Shown: positions 1 to 7,676, counted from the first letter of the stretch. The stretch is 22,544 nucleotides of DNA from an uncultured Demequina sp. (GCA_937925595.1 CALALQ010000336.1:1-22544), one strand, 5' to 3'. Numbers and translations: made by a program. The notes: generated from the letters alone by a model not told the origin.

Positions 1-1
1 C

Positions 2-1225
2 GCGCGGCTCCTGGCGGCCTGCGGAAAGTCCGCGCAGTTCCCGCTGCAGTCCTGGCTCGGCGACGCGATGGCCGGCCCCACGCCGGTGTCCGCGCTCATC
101 CACGCGGCGACCATGGTCACCGCGGGCGTGTACCTCATCGTGCGCTCCGCCGCGGTCTTCGAGGGCGCCCCCAACGCGCAGCTGGTGGTTGCGATCGTCG
201 GAGCCGTGACGCTGCTGTTCGGAGCGATCGTCGGTATGGCGAAGGACGACATCAAGAAGGCGCTCGCCGCCTCGACCATGTCGCAGATCGGCTACATGAT
301 GCTCGCCGCTGGGCTTGGCCCCATCGGCTACGCCTTCGCGATCTTCCACCTCGTGACTCACGGCTTCTTCAAGGCGGGCATGTTCCTTGGTGCGGGCTCC
401 GTCATGCACGGCATGAAGGACCAGGTCGACATGCGCCGCTTTGGAGCGCTGCGCACCGCGATGGTTGTGACCTGGGTGACCTTCGGCCTCGGCTGGCTCG
501 CGATCCTGGGCGTCCCGCCCTTCGCTGGCTTCTTCTCGAAGGACAAGATCATCGAGGCGGCGTTCGTCGGCCACGGCTGGCAGCCCTGGGTGTTCGGTCT
601 CACGGCGCTCATCGGTGCGGGTCTCACGGCGTTCTACATGTCGCGACTGTTCTTCATGACCTTCCACGGCGAGGCCCGTTGGGAGGACGGACAGCACCCG
701 CACGAGAGCCCCGCCATCATGACGGTGCCCATGATCGTGCTCGCGGTCGGCTCCGCCTTCCTTGGCCTGATCCTCGCCACGGGCGACCGCTTCTATACCT
801 GGCTTGAGCCGGTCACGGGCCACGCGGAGCACGGCGATCCCGTGCTCCCGATTCCCGTGATCATGGCGACCACCCTCGTGCTGGTTGCCATTGGCGCCGG
901 CTTCGCGTGGCTCAAGTACGGACGGGCCGACGTTCCGCTCACCGCTCCTGCAGCGTCGCTTGGCACCATCGCGGCGCGCAACGACCTGTTCCAGGACTCG
1001 GTCAACCGCGCGGTCTTCGAGCGTCCCGGCACGCACCTGACTCGCACCCTCGTCTACGCCGACGCCGCGGTCATCGACGGCGCCGTCAACGGCACGGGTG
1101 GTGGCGTCGCCAAGACCGGAGAGGCCGTGCGCGGCCTGCAGACCGGAAAGTCCCGGTCGTACGCGCTGCTCATGCTCGTGGGCACGCTCGTCGTCGCCTT
1201 CTTCGCCATGTTGGGGGGTAAGTGA
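2..1225 (+). CDS. nuoL: NADH-quinone oxidoreductase subunit L, 5'-truncated by window edge
   Basis: This is the C-terminal 407 residues of NuoL, the distal proton-pumping antiporter-like membrane subunit of respiratory complex I. The reading frame is open from base 2, and about one third of the roughly 630-residue protein lies upstream of the window. The fragment begins in the conserved segment [16 protein letters not shown], with the key lysine of the proton channel, followed by [21 protein letters not shown] second conserved lysine motif is [10 protein letters not shown]. Near the end a polar stretch (the lateral helix region) precedes a final transmembrane helix, [16 protein letters not shown]. 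An internal ATG at 68 lies inside the conserved core and is not the start. The stop overlaps the nuoM start (TGATG), indicating translational coupling in the nuo operon. Identification is very secure. Confidence 0.97.
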   Translation, partial: ARLLAACGKSAQFPLQSWLGDAMAGPTPVSALIHAATMVTAGVYLIVRSAAVFEGAPNAQLVVAIVGAVTLLFGAIVGMAKDDIKKALAASTMSQIGYMMLAAGLGPIGYAFAIFHLVTHGFFKAGMFLGAGSVMHGMKDQVDMRRFGALRTAMVVTWVTFGLGWLAILGVPPFAGFFSKDKIIEAAFVGHGWQPWVFGLTALIGAGLTAFYMSRLFFMTFHGEARWEDGQHPHESPAIMTVPMIVLAVGSAFLGLILATGDRFYTWLEPVTGHAEHGDPVLPIPVIMATTLVLVAIGAGFAWLKYGRADVPLTAPAASLGTIAARNDLFQDSVNRAVFERPGTHLTRTLVYADAAVIDGAVNGTGGGVAKTGEAVRGLQTGKSRSYALLMLVGTLVVAFFAMLGGK

Positions 1226-2715
1226 TGTTCCCGATCCTCACCGTCATGGTGGTGCTGCCGGTCATCGGCGCCGGCGTGCTGTTCGCGCTGCCTGAGGGCG
1301 CGCGCGCGAAGTCGCGAGAGATCGCGCTTGGCTTCTCGCTTGTCGAGGTGGTGCTCGCCGCAATCCTGTTCTTCCAGTTCGACAAGTCCGCGGCAGGCAC
1401 GATCCAGTTCGAAGAGACCTACGCCTGGATCCCGCAGATCGGCACGAGCTGGGCGCTCGGCGTCAACGGCATCGGACTGTCGCTTGTGCTGCTGTCCTCG
1501 CTGCTCGTTCCCCTCGCCATCCTGTCCGGTTGGCGCGACGACAAGGACGCGAAGCGTCGGGCCACCTACCTGGCCCTTGTACTCGCGAGCCAGGCGTTCA
1601 TGATCGCGATCTTCGCGGCGCGCGACGTCTTCCTGTTCTACGTGCTGTTCGAGGCGATGCTCATCCCGATGTACTTCCTCATCGGAAGCTTCGGTGGGGC
1701 GCAGCGCCGCTACGCCGCGGTGAAGTTCCTCATCTACTCGCTCGTCGGTGGGCTCGTGATGCTCGTGGGCGTCATCGCGCTGTACGTCACGGGACCCGGT
1801 GGCGAGCAGGGCTTCCTCACCGACAACCTCACGGGCCTCGAGCTCGGCACGGTGCAGGAGCGGCTGCTGTTTGTGTCGTTCTTCCTTGCGTTCGCAATCA
1901 AGGCGCCGATGTTCCCCGTGCACACGTGGCTGCCTTCTGTCGCGGAGAGCGCGCGTCCGTCCACGACCGCGCTGCTCGTCGCCATCCTCGACAAGATCGG
2001 CACCTTCGGCATGCTCACGCTGTGCCTCGTGCTGTTCCCCGAGGCATCGCGCTGGGCGGCGCCGTTCATCATCGTGTTCGCCGTGATCTCGGTGCTCTAC
2101 GGCGCAATCCTCGCGATCGGCCAGGACAACCTGCTGCGCCTGGTGTCCTTCACCTCGGTCAGCCACTTCGGCATCATGGTGCTCGGCATCTTCGCCTTTG
2201 GACAGACGAGTGCGCAGGGCGCGGCGCTGTACATGTTCAACCACGGCCTGTCGACGGGTGCACTGTTCTTCGCGGTGGCGTTCCTCATCAACCGCCACGG
2301 CACTGCGTCCATCAGGGAGTTCGGCGGACTGCAGAAGGTTGCTCCGGTGCTTGCCGGAACCTTCCTCATCATCGGCCTCAGCGCACTGTCGCTTCCCGGT
2401 CTCGCGCCGTTCATCTCCGAGATCATGGTGTTCATCGGCGCGTGGCCGGCTGCGCCATGGGCGGTCGCGTTCTCCGCGGTCGGTGTGGTGCTCGCCGCGC
2501 TGTACATCCTGCTCACGTACAAGAAGGTCTTCACCGGACCCACGCCTGCCGCGATGGAGGGCACGCGAGAGCTCACGCTGCGCGAGCGCCTCGTCGCCTG
2601 GCCGCTCATCGCCGCGATGCTGGTGCTCGGCTTCGTGCCGGGTCTGCTTCTCGACGTGCTGCGTGAGCCAGTGAACGACATCGTCACGATCGTTTCCCAG
2701 GAGGCGGGCAAGTGA
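1225..2715 (+). CDS. nuoM: NADH-quinone oxidoreductase subunit M
   Basis: NuoM is one of the three antiporter-like proton-translocating membrane subunits of complex I. The product is about 496 residues, a normal family length, with around 14 hydrophobic helices. The essential glutamate sits in LFEAMLIPMYFLIG (Glu about 143) and the central lysine in AIKAPMFPVHTWLP (Lys about 226), followed by the conserved ARPSTTALLVAILDKIGTFG. The ATG at 1225 is chosen because it overlaps the nuoL stop by one base and has a G-rich ribosome binding site (GGGGGG at 1213-1218) at good spacing. A GTG at 1222 is an in-frame alternative that adds one residue. The 3' end overlaps nuoN by 4 nt, so translation is coupled to both neighbours. 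Confidence 0.97.
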   Translation: MFPILTVMVVLPVIGAGVLFALPEGARAKSREIALGFSLVEVVLAAILFFQFDKSAAGTIQFEETYAWIPQIGTSWALGVNGIGLSLVLLSSLLVPLAILSGWRDDKDAKRRATYLALVLASQAFMIAIFAARDVFLFYVLFEAMLIPMYFLIGSFGGAQRRYAAVKFLIYSLVGGLVMLVGVIALYVTGPGGEQGFLTDNLTGLELGTVQERLLFVSFFLAFAIKAPMFPVHTWLPSVAESARPSTTALLVAILDKIGTFGMLTLCLVLFPEASRWAAPFIIVFAVISVLYGAILAIGQDNLLRLVSFTSVSHFGIMVLGIFAFGQTSAQGAALYMFNHGLSTGALFFAVAFLINRHGTASIREFGGLQKVAPVLAGTFLIIGLSALSLPGLAPFISEIMVFIGAWPAAPWAVAFSAVGVVLAALYILLTYKKVFTGPTPAAMEGTRELTLRERLVAWPLIAAMLVLGFVPGLLLDVLREPVNDIVTIVSQEAGK

Positions 2716-4295
2716 ACTGGACCCAGCCCGAAATCACGTGGGCGCCGCTGATCCCGATCCTCGTGGTACTGCTGGCCGCGGCGGCAGGCATCCTCGTCGA
2801 GTCCTTTGTGCGCACGCCGGCCGTGCGTCGCGTGACGCAGATCGCCCTTACGCTCGCCGCTCTCGTGGTCGCGCTCGGCGCACTGATCGTGCAGTGGGCG
2901 ACTGAGGAGGGCAGCGGCACCGTGGTGCTGCGCTTCATGCTCGTCGTTGACCGCCAGTCTCTTGCCTGGCAGATCATGCTTGCGGCCTTCGGCATCCTTG
3001 CGGTGCTGCTGTTTGCGGCCAAGACCCGCGCTGGAGAGGAGCAGTTCACGCCGCTTGGCTCGACGGCTCCCGGCACGCTCGACGAGACCCGCGCCCTGCG
3101 CCAGGGCTTCCAGGTCACCGAGGTGTTCCCGCTCGCGCTGTTCGCCACCGGCGGCATGATGCTGTTCACCGCGGTCACGGACTTCGTGTTCCTGTTCGTG
3201 GTGCTTGAGCTGTTCTCGCTGCCGCTGTACATCCTCGTGGCGCTCGCTCGCCGTCGCCGGTCGCTGTCCCACGAGGCCGCGCTCAAGTACTTCCTGCTTG
3301 GCGCGTTCTCCTCCGCGATCTACATCTTCGGTGTAGCGCTCATCTATGGCGGCACGGGTCAGACATCGTTCACCGCGGTGCAGCGCGCGATCGAGATCAT
3401 CGGCGGCAACGACCCGCTCATCATCGTGGGTGCCGTGCTCGTCCTCGTCGGCGTCTTCTTCAAGATCGGTGCCGTGCCGTTCCACCAGTGGGTGCCCGAC
3501 GTCTATCAGGGCGCCCCCACCGCGGTCACCGGCTTCATGGCCGCAGCGGTCAAGGTTGCCGCTGTCGCCGCCCTGGTGCGCATCGTCTTCGCGTCGATCT
3601 ACCCGCTCCAGTGGGAGCTCGATTGGCTGTTCTGGACCATCGCCATCGCGACCATGGTGCTCGCCACCGTCATCGCCCTGGTGCAGACGGACATCAAGCG
3701 CATGCTCGCGTACTCGTCCGTGGCGCACGCCGGCTTCATCCTTGTGGCGTTCGCGGGCTTCAGCCCGGAGGCGCTGTCCTCGCTGCCGTTCTACCTGCTC
3801 GCGTACGGCTTCGCGACTTTCGGCGCCTTCGCGATCATCACCCAGGTGCGCGAGAAGACGGCCGACGGCAACGTGGGTGCCGAGGCAACCCGCCTTGGTC
3901 AGTGGGCCGGCTTGGGCAAGCGCTCGCCGTGGCTCGCCACCGCGATGGGACTGTTCCTGCTGTCGTTCGCCGGCATCCCGCTGACCGCCGGCTTCATCGG
4001 CAAGTTCGTGGTGTTCCGCTCGGCCCTCAACGAGGGTGCCTGGCCGCTCGTGCTGGTAGCCGTCCTGGCGTCGGCCGCTGCCGCGTTCTTCTACGTGCGC
4101 CTCATTGTGCTGATGTTCTTCACCGAGGTTCCCGAGGACCAGGAGGACGCCATCGAGATCGACCACTCGCCGCTGACGCGAGCGGTCGTTGTGGTGTCCG
4201 CTGTGGCCACGCTCGTGCTTGGTGTGGTTCCCGGCCCGGCGCTCGCGCTGGCTCAGGATGCGGGAGTGCTGCTCACCTCGCTGGCTGGAAACTAG
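2712..4295 (+). CDS. nuoN: NADH-quinone oxidoreductase subunit N
   Basis: NuoN is the third antiporter-like proton channel subunit of complex I and usually the last gene of the nuo operon. The 527-residue product has the expected polytopic pattern. The conserved glutamate is in VVLELFSLPLYILVAL (Glu about 166). Channel lysines are in FFKIGAVPFHQWVPDVYQGAP (Lys about 251) and AAAVKVAAVAALVRI (Lys about 281), and DIKRMLAYSSVAHAGF follows. The GTG start overlaps the nuoM stop as GTGA and is preceded by a strong AGGAGG at about 2699-2704. The soluble insertion around residues 104-133 (charged, EEQFTPLG...) is also seen in actinobacterial NuoN proteins, from family knowledge. The polyprenyl synthase begins 5 nt after the stop. 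Confidence 0.97.
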   Translation: MNWTQPEITWAPLIPILVVLLAAAAGILVESFVRTPAVRRVTQIALTLAALVVALGALIVQWATEEGSGTVVLRFMLVVDRQSLAWQIMLAAFGILAVLLFAAKTRAGEEQFTPLGSTAPGTLDETRALRQGFQVTEVFPLALFATGGMMLFTAVTDFVFLFVVLELFSLPLYILVALARRRRSLSHEAALKYFLLGAFSSAIYIFGVALIYGGTGQTSFTAVQRAIEIIGGNDPLIIVGAVLVLVGVFFKIGAVPFHQWVPDVYQGAPTAVTGFMAAAVKVAAVAALVRIVFASIYPLQWELDWLFWTIAIATMVLATVIALVQTDIKRMLAYSSVAHAGFILVAFAGFSPEALSSLPFYLLAYGFATFGAFAIITQVREKTADGNVGAEATRLGQWAGLGKRSPWLATAMGLFLLSFAGIPLTAGFIGKFVVFRSALNEGAWPLVLVAVLASAAAAFFYVRLIVLMFFTEVPEDQEDAIEIDHSPLTRAVVVVSAVATLVLGVVPGPALALAQDAGVLLTSLAGN

Positions 4296-4299
4296 CGTC

Positions 4300-5346
4300 G
4301 TGGCGTCCGTCGTAGGCCACGGGGCGCTCGACGAGGCGCTCAAGGACCGCTTGGCGATCGTCGAGGAGCGGCTGCGTGATGCCGTCTCGCAGTCGGATCG
4401 CCTCGCCGATGCGACATCTCGCCACTTGGTGAACGCTGGCGGCAAGCGGCTGCGACCGGCGCTCACGCTGCTCACCGCACACCTTGGCGACGCGAGCCGT
4501 CCCGAGGTGGTCGATGCGGCGGTGGTCGTGGAGCTGACTCACCTCGCGACGCTGTACCACGACGACGTCATGGACTCCGCTCCCACTCGTCGCGGCGCTC
4601 CCGCGGCGCATGAGGTGTGGGGCAACTCCGTGGCGATCCTCACGGGCGACCTGCTCTTCGCTCGCGCCTCGTCCGTTGTCGCTGGGCTTGGCCCGCAGGC
4701 GGTGCGCATCCAGGCGGAGACCTTCGAGCGGCTGTGCCTTGGCCAGCTTCACGAGACCGTTGGCCCCTCCGCGGGCGACGACCCCGTCGAGTTCTACCTG
4801 CAGGTGCTTGCCGACAAGACCGGTTCCCTCATCGCGACCTCCGCTCGCTTTGGCGCGATGTTCGCGGGCTGTGCGCCCGACGTCGTGCAGCAGGTGACTC
4901 GCTATGGCGAGCTCGCAGGCGTGGCCTTCCAGCTCGCTGACGACGTCATTGACGTGCGCTCCGACGCTGCGACCACGGGCAAGACCCCCGGCACGGACCT
5001 GCGCGAGGGCGTGGCGACCATGCCGGTGCTGTTGTTAAGGCGGCGGGTTGCTGCTGGCGCCGCCGCATCGTCATCCCGCGACTCCGCACAGTCATCCCGC
5101 GCGGAGCGGCGGGATCTAGGCGACGACGCCAACCTGCTCGCGGCCATTGACGGGGACTTGAGCGACGACGCGGTGCTCGCGGACGTGGTGGCGCGGCTGG
5201 CTGCGCACCCGGTGGTGGACGAGACCGCGGCGCTGGCCGCCACCTGGGCCGCGCGGGCCGCGGAGGCGATCGCCCCACTGCCAGAGGGCGACGTCAAGGA
5301 CTCGCTCATCGCCTTCGCAGACGCCCTGGTCGTCCGCGCGGCCTAG
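4300..5346 (+). CDS. Trans-polyprenyl diphosphate synthase (menaquinone side chain), with an in-frame repeat insertion
   Basis: A class I all-trans polyprenyl diphosphate synthase of 348 residues, which condenses isopentenyl diphosphate with an allylic diphosphate. Visible motifs are GGKRLRP (47-53), the first aspartate-rich motif HDDVMDSAPTRRG (Asp 88-89), a KTGSLIATS lysine/threonine motif (about 173-181), and the second aspartate motif LADDVID (214-218). It lies 5 nt after nuoN. In Actinobacteria this position often holds the enzyme making the menaquinone prenyl tail, a sensible partner for complex I; the exact chain length cannot be read. The GTG at 4300 is chosen because upstream codons overlap nuoN; the ribosome binding site is weak (GGAAAC). 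Residues about 254-274 (serine/arginine-rich) are encoded by a palindromic repeat and look like an insertion between alpha helices after the second aspartate motif. Confidence 0.9.
   Translation: MASVVGHGALDEALKDRLAIVEERLRDAVSQSDRLADATSRHLVNAGGKRLRPALTLLTAHLGDASRPEVVDAAVVVELTHLATLYHDDVMDSAPTRRGAPAAHEVWGNSVAILTGDLLFARASSVVAGLGPQAVRIQAETFERLCLGQLHETVGPSAGDDPVEFYLQVLADKTGSLIATSARFGAMFAGCAPDVVQQVTRYGELAGVAFQLADDVIDVRSDAATTGKTPGTDLREGVATMPVLLLRRRVAAGAAASSSRDSAQSSRAERRDLGDDANLLAAIDGDLSDDAVLADVVARLAAHPVVDETAALAATWAARAAEAIAPLPEGDVKDSLIAFADALVVRAA
5071..5117. repeat. REP-like palindromic element inside the coding sequence
   Basis: The unit TCATCCCGC occurs twice (5071-5079 and 5092-5100). The second copy forms a hairpin: ATCCCGC at 5094-5100 pairs perfectly with GCGGGAT at 5109-5115 around an 8-nt loop (GCGGAGCG). 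It is in frame with the polyprenyl synthase and encodes roughly SSRDSAQSSRAERRDL. A degenerate relative starting GTCATCCTG lies just past the gene (5352). The combination of TCATCC, GGAG and GGAT motifs is typical of short mobile palindromes. The family has not been named here. Confidence 0.6.
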
Positions 5347-5351
5347 CTGTT

Positions 5352-5392
5352 GTCATCCTGCACGGCCGCGGCCCGCGCGGAGTCTCAGGACC
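5352..5392. repeat. Degenerate REP-like palindrome downstream of the polyprenyl synthase
   Basis: It starts GTCATCCTG (5352-5360) and ends CGCGGAGTCTCAGGAC (5377-5392). TCCTG and CAGGA can pair across a GC-rich loop. The wording matches the element inside the upstream gene (GTCATCC...CGCGGAG...GGA), so it is probably another, more diverged copy. It could also help terminate the nuo-polyprenyl synthase transcript, although there is no T tract. Confidence 0.45.
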
Positions 5393-5415
5393 CGTGCCCA
5401 GAGCCCCCACCCCCA

Positions 5416-5475
5416 GGTTTGAGGTAGTTCATGGGTGAATTCGGGCTCCAAAACACCCGCCATCTACCTCAAACC
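5416..5475. repeat. 60-nt palindrome with perfect 12-bp arms
   Basis: GGTTTGAGGTAG at 5416-5427 is the exact reverse complement of CTACCTCAAACC at 5464-5475. Inside, a symmetric 5-by-5 internal loop (TTCAT/GCCAT) is followed by a second perfect stem GGGTG/CACCC (5433-5437 with 5454-5458) and a 16-nt apical loop. This gives one long, interrupted hairpin between the polyprenyl synthase and the secreted-protein gene. It may be a mobile palindromic repeat, a small structured RNA, or a transcription end signal. The lack of a T tract argues against a simple intrinsic terminator. Confidence 0.7.
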
Positions 5476-5579
5476 GCGGGGTAGGCGGTTTCCTCTGCAC
5501 GCTGCCCGACGCTGTGGTAGCGTCCGGTTTGTCGACTTACGTCGGCCCGGGGGACCCAAGGGGGGTTCCGGGGACATTC

Positions 5580-6524
5580 ATGAAGAGGGGGCGTGATGTC
5601 TGTTCGACCTTCACGCACGTATCGTGCAGGGGGGGCGTGCTCGTAGCAACGTCCGTTCTTGCGATGTTGGGGCTGACGCCGGCGTCGGCCGAGGGGACCG
5701 ATCCGCTGGATGCGGTTGCTGACGTGGCACCTGCGGTGTTGACGGACGCCAGCGTCGTCGAACCCGATGAGGTGACGACTGTCGGCGAAGTTGAGGTTGT
5801 CGTACCGTCCGACGCCACCGAGGGCGTCTCTCTGGACGTACCTGGGACCGCGGACTTCAGCATCGGTCTTCCGTTCGCCGATGACGCTGAGCTCGTAGAA
5901 TCCGGCGATCACCCGTTCTTCGACAACGGCAACGGGTCCTCGACGGTGCCGCTGGTCAAGGACGATGGCACGGTGCAGATACTGACCACCATCGAGGATG
6001 CGGACGCACCGTCGAGCTACTCGTACGAATTCGACGTCCCGTCGGGTGCGAGCCTTGCCCTCACAAGTGACGGCGGTGCCCAGGTCGCGACCGACGAAGG
6101 AGTTGTCACCGCGACGATTGACGCCCCCTGGGCCGTTGATGCAAATGGTGCCGCTGTTCCCACTCGCTATCTCGTTGCGGGAGACACCCTCATCCAGGTC
6201 ATCGACTTCGACTCCACGACGGCGTTCCCAGTTGTCGCCGATCCCAGTGTCAGTTTGGGCTGGTGGATCTACATCAAGTACTCGAAGGCCGACGTGGCTC
6301 GTTACTGGTCGGGCACGGAGTTCCTCAACAAGGCTGCCCCTGCCGCCGCCTGCACGATTGCGGCTGGTGCTGTAGGGGGAGCAGTCTGTGGTCCATTGAC
6401 CGCTGACTACTTCAGTTCGATCGGGTCGACGTTCAAGACCGCGAAGGCCAACAAGCAGTGCGTTGAGATTGCAATGACATATGTGGGTGGAGTGCCTGTC
6501 AAATGGAAGGCCTACTCATGCTGA
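5580..6524 (+). CDS. Secreted protein with four-cysteine, glycine-rich C-terminal domain (candidate effector; function unknown)
   Basis: A 314-residue protein with a Sec-type signal peptide: MKRGRD start, hydrophobic core GGVLVATSVLAMLGL, and probable cleavage after TPASA. An acidic, valine/aspartate-rich region (about 40-160) follows, then a segment APWAVDANGAAVPTRY (about 190-206) and FPVVADPSVSLGWWIYIKYSKADV. The last about 60 residues form a distinct domain with a hydrophobic glycine/alanine stretch (CTIAAGAVGGAVCG), cysteines at about 258, 270, 294 and 314, and the terminus WKAYSC. The ATG at 5580 is preferred over an upstream in-frame GTG (5514) because it opens the signal peptide and follows G-rich ribosome binding sequence. 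Codon use is less GC-biased than in the nuo genes, suggesting acquired DNA. The 'PVVADPS' segment is, as I recall, common in uncharacterised actinobacterial exported proteins. A membrane-active toxin or adhesin role is inference. Confidence 0.8.
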   Translation: MKRGRDVCSTFTHVSCRGGVLVATSVLAMLGLTPASAEGTDPLDAVADVAPAVLTDASVVEPDEVTTVGEVEVVVPSDATEGVSLDVPGTADFSIGLPFADDAELVESGDHPFFDNGNGSSTVPLVKDDGTVQILTTIEDADAPSSYSYEFDVPSGASLALTSDGGAQVATDEGVVTATIDAPWAVDANGAAVPTRYLVAGDTLIQVIDFDSTTAFPVVADPSVSLGWWIYIKYSKADVARYWSGTEFLNKAAPAAACTIAAGAVGGAVCGPLTADYFSSIGSTFKTAKANKQCVEIAMTYVGGVPVKWKAYSC

Positions 6525-6733
6525 ACGCCGACTCCAGGCATTGGCGCATTGCGCGAGAAGCGGCGAAGGCGGTGGGTGCCATGCTTGCCGTCCAAGGAGT
6601 GCTTGTATTCTTCGACCGCACACTTTCGGCCAGGGATTTCGTCCTGGTGACCTTGGTGATTGTGATTGTGCGCTCGGCGGTCATTGCCTCACAGTGGCGC
6701 AAGGAGCCCGCTGCCAACCCACTACGAAGTTGA
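6518..6733 (+). CDS. Small two-helix membrane protein overlapping the secreted-protein gene (candidate immunity/partner)
   Basis: This encodes 71 residues with two predicted transmembrane segments (about 17-32, AVGAMLAVQGVLVFF, and 41-58, FVLVTLVIVIVRSAVIAS) and short charged ends. Its ATG lies within the last codons of the upstream gene (overlap ATGCTGA, 7 nt) and is preceded by GGAAGG inside that gene, so translation is almost certainly coupled. An in-frame ATG at 6503 is a less likely start; 6518 matches the arrangement of the second copy. The second small gene at 7091 has the same size, two-helix topology and a shared pattern (aspartate plus aromatic residue, then L-V/I-T-L) before helix two. 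Tight coupling of a small membrane protein to a secreted four-cysteine protein resembles bacteriocin or toxin immunity pairs. No characterised family was recognised. Confidence 0.72.
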   Translation: MLNADSRHWRIAREAAKAVGAMLAVQGVLVFFDRTLSARDFVLVTLVIVIVRSAVIASQWRKEPAANPLRS

Positions 6734-7097
6734 CGGCACGACATTGACCCAGATCGTCGACTTCGACGCCAGCACAGCCTTCCCTGTGGTCGCCGACCCC
6801 AGCGTTAGCTTTGGCTGGAAGATCTACCTGAAGTACAACAAGGCAGAGGTGAAGGCACAGGTGTCCGGATGGCGAGGTACTGCGAGTGACAAGGCAAAGT
6901 ACGCGTCGGTCTTCTGTGCCGCACTTGTGGCCGGCGGCGCGATCGGTGCTGTCGCTGCCGCTACCTGTGCAGCCTATGCCTACGACTCGATGAGTTCGCT
7001 AATGACCACGTTCAAGTCCGCAGCAAGTGCCAAGAAGTGCATGGAACTCCAGTTTGTGGGTCCGGTGCTCGTTGGTTGGAAGGCGTACTCATGCTGA
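6714..7097 (+). pseudogene. N-terminally truncated second copy of the four-cysteine secreted protein (orphan C-terminal cassette)
   Basis: The frame matches the C-terminal part of the first protein. It begins at PTHYEVDGTTLTQ and continues FPVVADPSVSFGWKIYLKYNKAEV, very like the first copy. A diverged domain follows with the same four-cysteine plan (spacing 16-23-17, against 11-23-19 in copy one) and the identical terminus WKAYSC. There is no signal peptide, no N-terminal acidic region and no credible start: upstream in-frame codons run through the previous membrane-protein gene, with only a TTG at 6666. Homology starts exactly as that gene ends. It may be a decayed duplicate, or a silent cassette of the kind that recombines into a full-length gene. 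The intact four-cysteine domain and intact partner gene favour the cassette idea (inference). Confidence 0.75.
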
Positions 7098-7291
7098 AGC
7101 GCGTCCTTATCCTCGCCTTAGTCTTTGCTGGAGTTGGAGCGACCTACGGAATCGTGAAGTCTCTGGTCTTGGGCGATCATGTGGTCGTGGATTGGGGGCT
7201 CGTCATCACTCTCGCGGCGACCGGCGCGATCGGTGGAGTGATTCAACACCGCCAGAGCGTCCGCGGAAGGCCTCGGGAAGACTCTGAGTGA
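7091..7291 (+). CDS. Small two-helix membrane protein, second copy (candidate immunity/partner)
   Basis: This encodes 66 residues with two hydrophobic helices (about 4-24, RVLILALVFAGVGATYGIV, and 33-51, VDWGLVITLAATGAIGGVI) and a basic tail. The ATG overlaps the end of the truncated copy with exactly the same ATGCTGA junction seen in the first pair, again preceded by GGAAGG. An in-frame ATG at 7037 would start within the upstream domain and is not favoured. The repeated overlap and shared topology show that the secreted C-terminal domain and this membrane gene were duplicated as a unit. Since its partner lacks a normal start, this gene may be expressed alone, as expected for retained immunity (inference). 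Confidence 0.68.
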   Translation: MLKRVLILALVFAGVGATYGIVKSLVLGDHVVVDWGLVITLAATGAIGGVIQHRQSVRGRPREDSE

Positions 7292-7349
7292 CTGTAACGC
7301 CGGCGGTCCAAGGCTCTGCTTGGGGCTGCCGCTTCATTCACGAACACCT

Positions 7350-7676
7350 GTCGAGGTGCGCGTCGGGCCGGCGGTCGACAACCTGCACACCCTCGATGGC
7401 GACGATCCCTACGACCTCGTGTTCATCGACGCCGACAAGCCCAGCAACGTGCTCTATTACGACGCGGCGATGGAGCGTGTGCATCCCGGCTCGCTGATCA
7501 TCGTCGACAACGTGATCCGCAACGGCGCGGTCATTGATGACGACCCCGACGAGAGTTCGCGAGGCGCGCGGGCCATCATCGAGCGCATCGGCGCGGACCC
7601 GCGCGTCGAGGGTTCCGTGGTGCAGACCGTGGGCGTGAAGTTCTATGACGGCATGATCATCGCCGTCGTTCTCTAG
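7350..7676 (+). pseudogene. O-methyltransferase (COG4122-like), C-terminal remnant
   Basis: The frame encodes the second half of a class I SAM-dependent O-methyltransferase of the caffeoyl-CoA/catechol type. Recognisable segments are VEVRVGPAVDNL, PYDLVFIDADK, a Tyr-Tyr segment with 'HPGSLIIVDNV', 'NGAVIDDDPDESSRGARAI', and the closing 'VGVKFYDGMIIAVVL'. The N-terminal half with the glycine-rich SAM-binding motif is absent. An in-frame TAA lies just upstream, and only a TTG at 7320 could start it. About 109 of an expected roughly 220 residues remain, so it is unlikely to be active. The lost half is replaced by the duplicated secreted-protein/membrane-protein island, suggesting that a deletion or insertion at that island removed it. 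Confidence 0.85.

Noticed and set aside
2097..4475. 792-codon open frame on the minus strand opposite nuoM and nuoN
   Set aside because: It is antisense to strongly conserved genes. Its composition (arginine, histidine, glutamate and glycine runs) is that of a GC-rich shadow frame, with no domain or ribosome binding site.
6666..7097. Full gene call for the second secreted-protein copy from a TTG start
   Set aside because: The first 16 codons are translated from the preceding membrane-protein gene in another frame, without homology, signal peptide or ribosome binding site. A truncated cassette is the better description.
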